DNA of 64,000 nt from Holothuria scabra (taxonomy: Eukaryota > Echinodermata > Holothuroidea > Aspidochirotida > Holothuriidae). Location: NCBI GenBank assembly GCA_037179385.1, contig CM074187.1:46720879-46784878 (forward strand), in the 5' to 3' direction. The position numbers and the translations under genes are program-made. The notes beneath the pieces are model-generated. The model had not been told where the DNA came from. It ran no database searches and saw only the letters and a program-made list of their open reading frames with translations. Of this stretch, positions 21,592 to 32,904 are shown in pieces (position 1 is the first letter of the stretch; every line of letters begins with the position of its first letter).

Positions 21592-21899
21592 TAAAACCTA
21601 AAAGCAGTTGACTCTCCCCCAAGACTACAATTTTTGAAGTAGTGAGCAAAAATTCTTATTTGGCAGAGATTTTTGATTTACAGCAAGTTTAAAAAATGCA
21701 AAGTAATGTAGCTCATTTTACACAGCGTGTACTGTACTGAGAGTGTTTGATTACATGTTAAGGTCTTGTACACACACCCTGCAGCAACAAACTGAGACAG
21801 TGTATGGATGAGGATGAGTCCTGGAAAGTTGTGGGAGGGGCTTAAGTAAGTAGACTTGGAGGATTGAAATCGTTTAGGGTAAGAAGATAAGGCTTTAAA
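21592..21899 (+). mobile_element. MITE family A, full-length copy
   Basis: About 308 bp. Landmarks, in order: GACTCTCCCCCAAGACTAC, TGATTTACAGCAAGTT, GTGTACTGTACTGAGAGTGT, CACCCTGCAGCAACAAACTG, AGTTGTGGGAGGGGCTTAAG and a complementary end AAGATAAGGCTTTAAAG. Confidence 0.7.
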
Positions 21900-22104
21900 G
21901 AATGTCAAATCTAATTTTTACACAGATTGAGATAACCCTATTTTGAGTTTCTTGGTTAAATTTTGGGTTACCGTGGGGGTGAATTAGAAAATACTCTTTG
22001 AGATAAATTTTTGATGTCTATCGGCCTATTTGCAATGCGTTTTCATGTTGTGGACACATGGTAGCCTTGATGAAGAGATACTTTTACATATGTGCACCTT
22101 CCTG

Positions 22105-22378
22105 GGCTATACACGAATCCGGACAGCAAGTGATGGTCTGATTTCAGTCGGCCATAACTGGGGTCTGTCACCTTTAAATCTTTCGATTTCGTTGCTTACC
22201 TCTATCATGGATGGTTGTACACTAATTTGTATCTTAAATTCTCCAATTTCACTAAATATGAGGGTTTGAAATTCATGTAAACAATAAATAAAGATGATTT
22301 TAGGCTGATGGACCCCACTAATGGCGGCCTACAGTCACTAAAAACAAGCGCTAATTGGATTCGTCTACAGCGAACACA
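22105..22378 (+). repeat. Dispersed repeat R4, copy 2
   Basis: Longest R4 copy: TGATTTCAGTCGGCCATAAC, CTTACCTCTATCATGGATGG, GGGTTTGAAATTCATGTAAA, GGACCCCACTAATGGCGG and TTGGATTCGTCTACAG. Confidence 0.65.
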
Positions 22379-22870
22379 AATATAGCAGCCTCTACAAGAA
22401 AACTTAGTATTTGCTGAACATGTACATATGTACTGTGTTTACATAATGTACAGCTCAGTATGGTGGAATGACACCTTTGTCTGGCAAAAGAGTTTGGTTA
22501 TGTTCATTGATTAATTAACAAAGGAAAAAAAAAAAGATGTAAAAGTAAGGAATAAGAAGCTTAATTTTTCCAACAAGTCTCCTTCAGGAACAGCAATTTT
22601 CCTTGGACTTGTTGCCTTCCCCCTTTTCTGTTACATGTGTTACAATTAAATTTCAAACACTCTTTCCCAAATAGCAGTTGCAAAGAATTCTGGGATAGAA
22701 TTTTGATGTTCATCATATTTTTCAGGGGCATGTGGCTGTGGCCAGAATGAAAAATGTATCCCAATCTCCTTCCTAGCTGTTATTTGGTGAAAGGTTTTTA
22801 GGTAAAAATATATATATATAGGTAAACAGATTGGAATGATAAAAAGTGCTAAAATTCGGAAGAAAGCTCC

Positions 22871-22905
22871 GCAACGTTTCGGGTATGTACCCTTCATCAG
22901 GCGGC
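22871..22905 (-). ncRNA. Hammerhead-ribozyme-like core in the PLE tail
   Basis: Read on the minus strand: CTGATGA (22900-22894), one extra A, a perfect small hairpin GGGTA-CA-TACCC (22892-22881), then GAAA (22880-22877) and CGTTG. CTGATGA-hairpin-GAAA is the conserved order of hammerhead ribozymes, which are known from the ends of canonical Penelope-like elements. The extra A before the hairpin and the lack of an obvious stem III with a cleavage triplet argue that it is degenerate. Confidence 0.4.
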
Positions 22906-23400
22906 AAAATAATAACTGATCAAAAAAACGATATTCAAAAGAAACAACAAACGCGTGCCGATACAACTCGATCGGCGCGCGTACAAAGGCCAAGCACCTA
23001 CGTCAACGCGTTGTGTGTCTTGTTATGTCCCCATCAACTCCTAACAATCGTTTCTAAGTCCCTGTAGTGCGGACGCACTGGTAACACACGCACTACCCAT
23101 GACAACATCCATCCAGCAAGCCAAACCAAAACGCGCCGACGTCAAGCGTACAACCTCTTTACAAAGGGATTGCCAAAAATGAAATGTTTGCCTACTTCGC
23201 GCCGCAATTTTAAACACAGCTAAACGACGCAACCGTGCAAAACAAGTTAATAGTGATGACGCGATAAAAATTAAAAGTAATAATAAATACACGCTAGGCG
23301 ATTATGATGTCATTATGAACGGACTTTGCAAGGAAAATTGAACACGATCAATTTAAGTTCAAGTTCGACAAACAGTCCGTTGTAAAAAAATAAACACAGT

Positions 23401-24234
23401 CTATAACAGTTCAAGTTTGACGTTCAGCCCGTTAGGAGCCAGAGTTCCTAGCCTTACTATCAGTCGATTTTCGGCAGTAAGACGATCACGGTCGGAACCT
23501 CTGCATGAGATGGCTGCCGTGACCATCAGATCCTGTATAGAACAGGCCGATGGGGGGTTAAAATGGTTGGCAACTGGGTAACCTGGAAGGTTTTGCCTAA
23601 TGGATCTCAAGTGTTCAGTAACCCGATCAGCTAATCGACGTTTAGTTTCACCCACATACATCATGGCACAGCGCTTACAAACTAGGATATACACTATATT
23701 GGTAGACGTACATGTAAAATTATGTTTGACGTCGAAGGAGTTGTTGTTGGGACCTACAACAGACAGAAGCCTGTCTTTGCTAACAAGTTTACAAGTATTA
23801 CATCTACTATGGTTACAAGGAAACGTCCCTGCCGGATGTAACATAAAGGGTTGGGGATGTGAGGCCCGAACCAAGTGACTTGAGATGTTTTTCTCACTTC
23901 TAAAGGCCGTAATAGGCGGTTCAGGAAAATACTCACGGGTAGAGGGTTCTCTTCCTAGAAGTTTAGCGTTTCTGTGAATTGACTCAACAATGGGGCGAAC
24001 TGAAGGATGATAAGACACCACGAAGGGTATTCTGGAAGTGGATTTGACGATATTAGTCTTGGGGGCCATGATAGTTGCTCTGTCCATCCCTTGAACCCTC
24101 CCTAGTGCCTTCATGAGTACCTTACGTGGGTACTGACGTTTCTCGAAAAAGGAGATCATATCTTGAGAGACCTGTTTAAAATCCCTATTATCGGAACAAA
24201 TGCGTCTAGCTCTCAAGAGTTGCGAGTACCAACT
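23401..24234 (-). pseudogene. PLE polyprotein, C-terminal part (RT end + GIY-YIG)
   Basis: An uninterrupted frame of about 278 codons, limited upstream by an in-frame stop at 24235-24237 near the truncation point. Residues about 1-110 resemble the RT thumb and C-terminus (RRICSDNRDFKQ, FFEKRQYP, a basic segment, then SYHPSVRPIVESI). Then a zinc-binding-like linker FPCNHSRCNTCK. Then the GIY-YIG domain: NIVYILVCKRC, MMYVGETKRRLADRVTEH (second motif half, catalytic Arg), and DRLTAENRLI (Glu). The catalytic RT motifs are lost by truncation. It would not replicate alone; the intact frame suggests a fairly young copy. Confidence 0.85.
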
Positions 24235-24379
24235 CTATCCCGTACATATGTATGTATATACATATATATGGTTCAAAAATATATTCCCTCATTATTATAC
24301 CACAAACCATGTATACTAAAACAATAAAATATTTTACCATCAGAGTTTTTAAAATTTGTATTTTCTTTTAAATTTTCAG

Positions 24380-24435
24380 GTCTGCTGTTAACTTTACTCC
24401 TGAATGTTAAACGGCTAGATGGATGCCACATTTGA
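24380..24435 (+). CDS. MFS transporter, terminal exon
   Basis: Acceptor AAATTTTCAG; the first two bases complete a Gly codon. It encodes GLLLTLLLNVKRLDGCHI and TGA (24433-24435). This finishes helix 12 (FSCV-GLLLTLLL) and adds a short basic tail, a normal ending for the family. The frame stays open for about 38 codons after the TGA, which is not unusual by chance. Confidence 0.8.
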
Positions 24436-27400
24436 GCCTTGTTTGTTGCTTTCCATGTACTGCAGTATCTGATCACCAGCCTGAAGAAGAAAGAGAAAGC
24501 TGGAAGGATTACGAGGACCATGCTACCTGTTGCCATGGTAACTGGAACCTAGCAATTGTTCTGTTTGATGTTATTTCATTGTTTCCCCTAGATTAGGTTT
24601 GTGAAGATATTGGAAGTATCTTTGTTGGCTGATTATGGTGTCCTAGGAAAGTGTTAAATGTGGTCTATTTAAAAGTAACAGAAAAAAGGAGCTTATTGTG
24701 GCACTTTGAAGATGTATAGTAATCACTATGGTGATGTTCTTTGCTTGCTGTTGTGAAGGAAACCTGCCTTTAGTGATTTTGTAGTTGAAGAAACAACTCC
24801 TTTAATTGCTGCTTAATCCCAGCTTTTAATAATATGAAAGTTTAAACTTAGTATTACATATATGACAGATTGTGTCTAGATAAATGCCTTTTTGTGTGTC
24901 TTTTTCATGAATTTTTATTAATTTTCATTTTGATGGAACACTCTAAGGGAATCTTTATCTACAATTTCTAACTCCTATTGCTCCGAACTTTTAAATGTAT
25001 TTTCTATCTCTAAAAAAAAAATTTTTCCGTAATTAAAAAGTAAAAGGGGAGAGCATTTGGGTACACACAATTTTGACAATGGCATTTGGTAATACCCCAC
25101 AATGATGCTTGTGCAATTTGTGTCCCATGATCCTTTGCAAACACCCTTTGGAAAAGAGCCTGGTATGGTGGGTTGAGATCTTGTACTCTAATTTTCTCAT
25201 TACAAAAGATGCTTTATACTAGAAGGAAAATAACAAAATTAGAATACAACATGACCTGAATAAGTTTAGACTGGTGGTGCTGCCCTTATTGGTTACATAT
25301 ATTCTTACTTTAAAAGGAGGGTCTTATTTTTTCTGTTTTTTTTTCTTTGGAACAGAAAGAGTTTTTAAGACTTTTGTTTCAGTTGATTGGAGTAATGCTT
25401 ATTGTATTAGAGAGGCAAATAGTAGCCGCTAAGTTTGTTTTAAGTTCATTTTTACATTTTATTACTTGTAGTTTTTTTTGTACTGTAAGAGTTGTTTAGT
25501 GAGTGTACCTTGAGTTGGTTGGTACCTTGAGTCAGTCACTGAGTTTAAAATGTACGGAACATATACTCCTTAGGACACTCTTTAAGTGTCTGACTCATGG
25601 TACCAACATGCTACTACTTAAAATTCCCTCCAGTCATAAACATCTAGTACTATATGAGCAGAGTGATTTCCACCAAAACATTCAAAGGATTCTTCATAGT
25701 TTCATTTTTCTTTCAGTGTAGAGCTGGTGCTGTCAGTCATGTTCTCTGTAACAATTTTATGAGAAATGTATGAAGTGTACGTGGGGGAAGGGCTAGAGAC
25801 CATGTACGCTGTGATTTTTGAAAAAGTGAGGCCTTGTACTTTATGTATTGTTGCCAACATGAATTTGTTACTGAAAGCTTTATTTATTGTAATCTTAGAG
25901 AGAGACATTCACCAATTCTTAGCAGAGTGATTGTGTGGGTTAAGGGGTGGGTGGGGGTGGTCGGGTGGTGGGGGGTTGGTGGAGATGGTGGGGGTTGATA
26001 TATAAGGATGTGTAAGTATGTTTGATTGTGTCGAGTAGAAAAAGTCATGTTGCAAAGACTTACCATGCCCATGAAAGACAAAGACAATGAGGTAGGACTG
26101 GGTGTGTTTAGCTCTATAAACTGAGCGATAAAACCTCATTTAACTAATTAATTGTATCAAACTATGTCAAGCCTTGAGATTGTCATTGATTTCAAAGGCC
26201 AAATAGGGTAAAGAAGGAAAGTTTGGACTGAAGGTGCTCTTACAATTGAGAAATATTTCAAAATAAGACAGTATACTGTTAGTTATGTAGGAAAATGGTA
26301 AGTCAAGGTTTCATGTGTAATGGTTGAAATGTAAAAGGTAGGTTTTCAAGGTCAAGCATTTAACCAATATGCTCAATTTTTTGACCACCCACATGGTAGG
26401 ATGTCATATCATACCATGTTTATCATATTTATGATCCAGGGATGTGTCAATGTTCTCCTTATGTTATCATTAAAGCTACCTAATAGGTGCAGCATATTCC
26501 ACAGGAAGTGTGGGTCAAAATTCTATGAAATTTCAGGTCAACTGTGTGATGGAGGAACACAGGAAAATGAAATGACCTTCCTTGGAAGTCGGAGGGTGCA
26601 TCTTTTCCTGAATAAGTGCTTTATAGGACACAACCAAGCAATCTGTATCAAAAACAGCGTCACAAACTCTTAAGTATTTAATCATTTAGACATGTCAAAG
26701 TCAAAATTAACTGATGTTGTCGTTTGTGAAACATTGCAAACCCTAATGATGTTACTTGTAATATTATATGTATAACAACATGGGAAGTATGCAAGTCAAG
26801 CAGTTTCACATATTCAAGGCAAATTGCCAATTTCACTAGTATAAGAGGGGTCAAAGGTCACATTGCTTTAATATTTTTACAAACTTTCATGTTGAATACA
26901 GGCTCATTTAATCTGTGTTATGACAGTCTCCCCTGTCACTATCACTTTACATTAAAGTTTTCAATTACAAAAGCCTATGCAGATGTGTCTTCCTTGTGCT
27001 AGTTAAATGTCTCTGTCATAGGTCATGTGATGTGAAATTGTACTCGTAAGCCTGGGTCTGCTGCCCTCAGTCTTGTACGTCATCTGTCTCTTTATGTGGT
27101 GGATAGAAACAGAGTTACCTCGAAGGTGGTTTAGACATCTAATATGTTATAGGAAAGCAGAGTCAAGGCTGTCATTGCTAACAAAAATGTTTAAACCAGA
27201 TTGTCCTCAAGGAAACTTGGCTATCCAAAATATTTTCCTCACGTTTGCATTCAATTATGAAGCGCTGCATTTTGAAAGTGGTGTCCTGCTTTGTTGTTGG
27301 AATTAAGTAGAATGTGTTCATTCATGTATTATTCCTCTTGCCAAATAAAAACATTGTGTTTGAGGAACAAAATCATAAATGTAGAAAAAATCAATAGAAA

Positions 27401-27647
27401 GCAGTATAGTCTTGAATCAGACACAAAACAAACTGCTTTTAACTCTACCAGGGAAATTATGATTGTCTGGGGTTGTGGGATAACAAGTTTTTAGCTTTTG
27501 GTTTGCCATATGGAGATTTAGTTGTCTTGGAAGCTCAGACAACCATGAAATTTGGGGCCTGAAGTATAACTTTTCTTTTTCAGTTTTTACTCTATGAAAC
27601 TTCTCTGCTCTCATCGTGTATTTACAATTGTACACATTTTACTTTTT
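24436..27647. other. 3' flank of transporter; UTR possible
   Basis: No copies of the repeat families were noticed in these 3.2 kb, unlike most of the window, which would fit a long 3' UTR or conserved flank. An AATAAA occurs at about 27345. A G-rich run (GGGTGGGGG-type, 25941-25995) could form a G-quadruplex on the plus strand. No coding region is supported. Confidence 0.35.
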
Positions 27648-27810
27648 CACTTCTCGGCCTTTTGGCTAAAATCATGTGTAGTGTATGTTCTTTCTAAGAG
27701 CCATGAGGTTGGTCGTGTATTGTCCTTCAGTGGACGTAGTAGCTTCTTGGGGATGCAGTTAAAGTTTTGGTTCCCCCAAACGACCCTTTGCCAAAGGGTC
27801 GGGAGAAAAA
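27648..27810 (+). mobile_element. U2 snRNA-headed SINE with 18-bp target duplication
   Basis: The 163-bp insert starts CACTTCTCGGCCTTTTGGCT, matching U2 snRNA from about nucleotide 3. From U2 position 5 to 47 I count 4 differences in 43, after which homology stops. The remaining ~115 bases are unrelated to U2 and end in a strong hairpin (GACCCTTTG, CC, AAAGGGTC) followed by GGGAGAAAAA. It is flanked by perfect 18-bp duplications GTACACATTTTACTTTTT at 27630-27647 and 27811-27828. This is a recent LINE-mediated insertion. It is not a working U2: only the 5' end is present and the branch-site-pairing GTAGTA is altered to GTAGTG. Confidence 0.85.
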
Positions 27811-27828
27811 GTACACATTTTACTTTTT

Positions 27829-28682
27829 TACTCTCTTATTGGAAAAAGTTGTTCTTTGCAGTAAAAAAAAATTAACCAAAGCTTGAATTGATTTTGGGGG
27901 AAAATTTGTAAGTTCTCAATGTAAAGTTGGATCTCTTTAAGAACTGCCATATACATAAAAGAAGGATGTACCTCAAAGTTAATACTGTCAGTATAATCAA
28001 TACCACCTCTTGAGTTGGACTTATTTCATGGTGAAATTTTATTAAAAGGAAAATGTGTTTAACTCATTAAATATATTATCATTAAATATATTAGAAAACT
28101 TCAAATGATTATAGAAAAACAATTTTTTGAAGTCACAAGTACATCTCCCAAACTAACAACCATTTTTCCCTTGCCCGTACATTTTCTTTTCATATATATT
28201 GCACAGCTCCTTTTGAATTCCATTTTATCCATGAAGTTTTTCTTATTCATTTAATAAGCCCTTTTCCTAAATAGAAATAATTTTTGGTATATTTTGTACC
28301 TTACGAAAATTTTATCCTCCTCCTAAGCATAGAAATATTTCACAAAATTTAAATTTTTTGTAAATATAATATGGTTATATTTTATGGTGTATATTTCAGC
28401 ACAATGTGAAATATTAACTATCAACTCACAATTATATTACTGAATCTGCTAGAGGGGGTACTTCCATTTGATTTTCAAGTATTAGCTGTGTGTAGGGTCG
28501 ACCATTTCCAAGTACAAATTTTGGCAGGATGCTTAGAATATTGTAAATACCTATTTGACATCAAAACAGGATTTGACTGTTTAATTTTTTTCAAGGTGGG
28601 GGGGGGGTTTACTCAAGACAAGACAGCCAGGAGTCTTGCTGAAAGGGGGTTTGCAAGAAACCAAAAAAATTCATGTAGAGCA
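27829..28682. other. Intergenic, nothing recognised
   Basis: AT-rich sequence with A-, T- and G-runs (nine G near 28600). No coding or repeat-family match seen. Confidence 0.35.
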
Positions 28683-29100
28683 AAATTAAACTGCAGTCAC
28701 ACTACAACAAATTCAAATTGGATTTTGATCTGATATTTGTGAGTTGTTAAAATTTCCATCTTTGGTCAGAAATAACTCTGATTTTGCCATTTTGTGTAAA
28801 CATAGGATTTGTAAGGCCAGGACTATGTATTAAATAGCAAAACTAATTATTTTGTGACGTCACTTGTGAGACGCTTTCATCAGATTACATGTGTCCAATA
28901 AAAATTCTCTGTTTGAGTCGATGTCACGAAAACATCACCTGCCATTTCATTTTCGGATACCTCTGATGCAAATCACATATTTGCTCTGGTTGTCAATTTT
29001 TTGGCTCTTTCCAGCCGGAGATGGCAAATATTTTAATTAACTCACAAAAATTGAATTAGAACCTGATCCAAATTCATTTTAGTGTGACCTCTGCTTAAGG
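28683..29100. mobile_element. MITE family B, best copy
   Basis: Terminal inverted repeats of about 40 bases, imperfect: CTGCAGTCACACTACAACAA then ATTCAAATTGGATTTTGATC on the left, and GATCCAAATTCATTTTAGTG then TGACCTCTGCTTAA on the right. The interior has TTTTGTGACGTCACTTGTGA, which recurs at 40080-40095 in another copy. About 418 bp, non-coding. Confidence 0.7.
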
Positions 29101-29986
29101 GGAGCTAATGTTTCCAAACAATGTTTCAATGACCGTTAAATGCACCCTTTTAGCATTTTTCAATCTCGTACTTTAAAAACTCAATTTTAGTCAGTACTAC
29201 TCCTGAAAGTGCAGTAAACTTTTGAGTGGGCGGAAGTTTTGCCTTTTTTCACAGATCATGAAGAATCTATTTTATTTTCAAATTTTAACATAGGGATATT
29301 GACTCTGTCCAGTGGCATTGTTGAAATCACGTGTTAATTAAGAATATGTGTTATGACTTTTGAACTTGTTAGCAGTGCAACTCATATGCTTTAAGTTCAC
29401 TTGTGCTAGTAAGAGTTAGTGTAATTGTATTGTGTGTGGTTGCCTAAGTCTATTTTTGGTGAAATTTATGATTTAAACCAGGTGAACTGAGATTGTGCAA
29501 TATTTCAAATTTTGTCAGTGGCTGAGATTACGACAGAGAGAATATTAGCATTGTATAAGTGTTATTGAAAAGATGTACTTCATTTCAACACAAGAAACAG
29601 TATTTATGTAAATTAAGTCATTTTGATTTGGTGTATAATTATTCTTGTTTGTTTGTTTCCTTCCTACTGCTGTATTAGAAAGGTATTACATTCCTTTATT
29701 CCTTTATACCTAGTAGTAATCCAAACGTTCTGTTGGTCCATTATGGCCATGTGAATGTGCATTATCCTGAGATAAATTCACAGTAACGGATAAATTCATT
29801 CGTCTTCGGCTACTCCATTTTACTCTGGGTTGTGCTGTTGTAATCTTGTTATTTGGAATCCAAATTTGATCGTGTTTTGTCTTTTGAATCAAAATGTTGT
29901 GTATGAATGAACAAATTTCAACAACCCTGCACCTGTGCATTTAAAACAGGAGAATTCATTCCCAGGGGCTAATGCTATCAAAGATG

Positions 29987-30239
29987 CGACCATGTGTTGG
30001 TCTAACGGTAAGAGCATTGGCCTCTCAGGCGGAAGGCCCGGGTTGGCTTCCCAGGTGGAGTCATACCAAAGACTCTAAAAAAGGAACCCACTGCCATTGT
30101 GCGTGATGCTCCGCATAAGCAATGAAGTAGGGAAAACAAGCCAGTGAGCCGCAACTGGAAAAAGGCAGCGGCCGGCTCGACTTGAACCAATAGGTTGGAA
30201 AGTGTGCCATAAAACACAATCTAACTAACATCAAACTAA
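29987..30239 (+). mobile_element. tRNA-derived SINE, full copy with tRNA-Glu-like head
   Basis: Flanked by 12-bp duplications CTATCAAAGATG at 29975-29986 and 30240-30251. The head has TTGGTCTAACGGTAAGAGCA and CCTCTC at the anticodon position; the B box is degraded to GGGTTGGCTTCCC. The body runs through ATGCTCCGCATAAGCAATGA and AACCAATAGGTTGGAAAG to a CTAACTAAC tail. Confidence 0.88.
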
Positions 30240-31099
30240 CTATCAAAGATGTGTCTAGCTTCATTGCTTGTATTAATAACCCCTGATCAATCATACATTT
30301 TCCTGCACTTAAAGCATGGTTAATCATTGTTTTACCAACTCTTAAATTGCCATACAAATGCTTTGTATGTTAAGCCTGCACTTAGTTTTGTTAATCATTT
30401 TTGCAGTTAGGGACTCCACATTGCTCCAAAATTTGAATCTTCTCGTGTCCCAGCCAAATAAGTATTGGTCAAGACCTGATTGAACATTTTTCCTGTTAGG
30501 AAGTAAAGTTGAGGAAGCTCTTTTAACTTGATATTGCTTCAGATTATAGAGTTGAAAATCTTTGAAGGAATATGACTGTTGAGAGCCAGTCATAAAACAG
30601 GACAGTCTACTACTGCACTACTTCAAGTTAGGGTGGCCACTCTTGGGCTTTAAAACTGAGGGTGCTCTTTAAACTTGATGTTTGGCATGAGATTTGCTTT
30701 AGAGTCTGGAGATTACACTTTCTGAAGGGATAAAAGCTGCTCTCATTTGCAACACAAAGTCTTGACCAAGGCTAATCCGAAATTTGATTTTGAGGAAAAT
30801 AATGAGCTGGCTTTTACTGTGATGTTTTGGTTATTTGTTGGAAAACATTTTGTCTTCTTCCATTTGGAGATAAAACTGCCTGGTCCATTTGTTAGGGCTG
30901 TAAGTTAAGAATTATTACTGTTATGGTGTTGACTAGTAGAATACGCTACTCAAATTGTGTAACTCAAATTATCACTGATATCAGATAATGAGTAAGCAGT
31001 TTCTGCTATGAGAATCTTTAAATGGTATTCTGTCATTTCATATATAAAATCAATTTTGTGAGATAATTGGCAACAATGTTTCAGTTCAACGCATTTTAT
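30240..31099. other. Intergenic; R6 fragment only
   Basis: An R6 partial copy at about 30555-30655 (GACTGTTGAGAGCCAGTCAT, GGACAGTCTACTACTGCACT, GTTAGGGTGGCCACT). Nothing else recognised. Confidence 0.45.
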
Positions 31100-31250
31100 A
31101 AAATGAAAATCTCTTGCATATGATATCACAGAGCAAAAAGTATGCCTTCCTTTGGAGGAAAAACCAACACAATAAGTTCAGGCAGCAGATTTAACAGCAA
31201 ATCAGATGTGTTTTGCGCATAGTCTACTAAACAGGCAGGGTAAATTCTGC
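31100..31250. repeat. Dispersed repeat R7, copy 2
   Basis: Matches 2996-3140: CATATGATATCACAGAGCAA, GCAGCAGATTTAACAGCAAA, GCGCATAGTCTACTAAACAG, GCAGGGTAAATTCT. Confidence 0.55.
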
Positions 31251-31558
31251 TGTGTTCAGCCTAGGAGGGCCATTCATCTGGCTTTTCGCCCGAGCAATCC
31301 GGCTTTTGTCCTCCATGTAGGTTCACTCTGTGCTGCAAGTTTAATATTCCTTAATTCTCTTTTCAGGAAAGTTTTCATTTTCTAATACAGCATCCCAGTT
31401 TCTCTACCCTAAATGGTATAGCCTAGAATGCCATAGAAGGACAGTGGCCAGGCATCTGAGGGCACCTACCTTTGACTGTAGCCCCTAACCTAACCATGTT
31501 TTGTGAAGTCCAAAATTTGGTAGACTACGTACCAACTCACGGAGGCTCTCCACATAGA

Positions 31559-31842
31559 CATCATGGTCACTGCACAACTGCATGGTCAGGGATTAGAGTA
31601 TCAGACTTGCTGACGGGAGTGGGGAACTTGAGTCCTGGCCAGGTCATACCAAAGACTTTAAATATGAAACCTACTTCCATTGTTCTTGCTGCTCAGCATA
31701 AGCAATGGAGAGGGGAAAAGAAGCCAGTGAGCCACAACTGGAAAAAATGTGTGTTTGGCTCGACTTAAACCAACAGGTTAGAAACTGGGCCATAAATCTC
31801 CATCTTGGTTAGAAACTGGGCCATAAAACTCCATCTAACTAA
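31559..31842 (+). mobile_element. tRNA-derived SINE, full copy with duplicated tail
   Basis: Flanked by 11-bp duplications CTCCACATAGA at 31548-31558 and 31843-31853. The head is of the Thr/Ala-like type (GCATGGTCAGGGATTAGAG; B box GAACTTGAGTCCTGG). The 3' segment GGTTAGAAACTGGGCCATAA appears twice in tandem before the CTAACTAA tail, a small internal duplication. Confidence 0.88.
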
Positions 31843-31904
31843 CTCCACATAGATAGTAGCTACAGTTGTCCTTCTTTTCTGTTATCTGTGAATGGTCACC
31901 TTAT

Positions 31905-32158
31905 AGGAGAATTCAGACAGCCCAAGTGATGTTCTGATTTCAGTCGGCCATAAGTGGGGTCATTTAATCTTTCAATTTCCTTGCTTACCTGTACCATACA
32001 TGGTTGTACACAAAATTGTATCTTGATTCCTTCAATTTCACTGAATATGAAGGTTTTAAATTCATGTAGACAATAAATGAAGATGATTTAAGGCCGATGG
32101 ACCCCACTAATGGCTGCCTACAGTCACTAAACACAAACACTGATGGGATTCATCTTTT
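31905..32158 (+). repeat. Dispersed repeat R4, copy 3
   Basis: CAAGTGATGTTCTGATTTCA, GTCGGCCATAAGTGGGGTC, CCATACATGGTTGTACACAA, TTCATGTAGACAATAAATGA, ACCCCACTAATGGCTGCC in the same order as copy 2. Confidence 0.65.
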
Positions 32159-32317
32159 GTAGCCATGTGTTTAATTTTTTTCTTTCAAAAATGATATTAA
32201 TGGAAAAGTTCTTTACTGAGATATGCAAAACATTCCATTCCTCCAATACTGAACATGCCCTAATTGTAAGATATAGTTTTGGGCATATTCAGTCTTTCTG
32301 TTCAATCATTACATTCC

Positions 32318-32615
32318 TTAAAGGGCTTGTCCTCTCACCCCAAACTGCAATTTTTGTAGTAGTCCACGAACAGTTGGCTCAGCTCTTTGATTGACAGCTA
32401 GTTCAAATAATGCATAGTACTGAAGCTCATATTACACGACAGGCATTTTACTGCAAATGTTTTGGGTATACAAATTGGGCTCTCGTATACTCACCCTGAA
32501 GCAGTGAACAGAGATTGTGTCTGGATGGTGATGAATCTTAGACAGTTGTGGGAGGGGCTTAATTAGAAGATTAGGAGAATTGAAACTGTTTGGGGTGAGA
32601 GGATTAGGCCTTTAA
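32318..32615 (+). mobile_element. MITE family A, reference copy
   Basis: About 298 bp with clear complementary ends: TTAAAGGGCTTGTCCTCTCA then CCCCAAAC on the left, GTTTGGGGTGAGAGGATTAG then GCCTTTAA on the right. The interior has GGCTCAGCTCTTTGATTGAC, AGATTGTGTCTGGATG and AGTTGTGGGAGGGGCTTAAT. No transposase. Eleven copies or fragments are recognised in the window: 1731, 7206, 21592, 32318, 33500, 42244, 48727, 60030, 61842, 62196 and 62679. Confidence 0.8.
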
Positions 32616-32904
32616 CTTTTACTAACTTTAATTTAGCCTTGGCCATCACACACCCACCCCTTTATTATTATGTTAATGAACTCATCATTGGTATATGTCC
32701 AATTTTAATGCATGACTTGAATAAAAAAAAATTAAATAAAGCTTCTTTAAGAAATTGTTAAGCAAAGATTCAGATTAATTGCACCAAAGTCATGACAACG
32801 GAATAAATGTTCATCTGTGAAAACAATATTTTTGCTTTACTCTCATTTCTCTTAAAATTAGCAAGCCCCATAATTCCTGCTGTGCTGTCATTAGATGCAG
32901 TTAA

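Larger units (their letters stand above)
22821..24240 (-). mobile_element. Penelope-like element, 5'-truncated
   Basis: On the minus strand this is the 3' part of a canonical Penelope-like element: the end of the reverse transcriptase, a Cys-rich linker, a GIY-YIG endonuclease, a 3' UTR and a tail. The tail (PLE-typical CCTGATGAAGG ... CCCGAAACGTTG) ends at a TA microsatellite at 22808-22820. The 5' truncation point near 24238 also abuts TA/TATG-rich sequence, so insertion into a microsatellite is likely. It lies in the last intron of the transporter, antisense to it. Confidence 0.88.
4874..24435 (+). other. Gene span: OFA-like MFS transporter (5' incomplete)
   Basis: Nine exons join without a frame break to 418 codons plus a TGA stop: 4874-4995, 6479-6605, 9869-10020, 11896-12019, 15847-16089, 18050-18172, 19740-19894, 20544-20698 and 24380-24435. 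All introns are GT-AG. The product is a polytopic membrane protein with about eleven of the twelve MFS helices. The first helix must be encoded upstream. The resemblance is to the oxalate:formate antiporter/monocarboxylate-transporter-like branch, so transport of a small carboxylate across a membrane is plausible, but the substrate cannot be read from the sequence. Introns hold SINEs, MITEs and a Penelope-like element, none of which touches an exon. The 3' UTR is not bounded; an AATAAA at about 27345 is one candidate, far downstream. Confidence 0.85.

Noticed and set aside
24433..24550. Possible stop-codon read-through of the transporter, about 38 further codons
   Set aside because: The protein already ends normally after helix 12, the stop context (TGAGCC) is not a known read-through signal, and an open run of this length is common by chance.
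27648..27700. A functional U2 snRNA gene
   Set aside because: Homology stops after ~47 nucleotides, the branch-pairing motif is changed, the Sm site is missing, and flanking duplications show retrotransposition.
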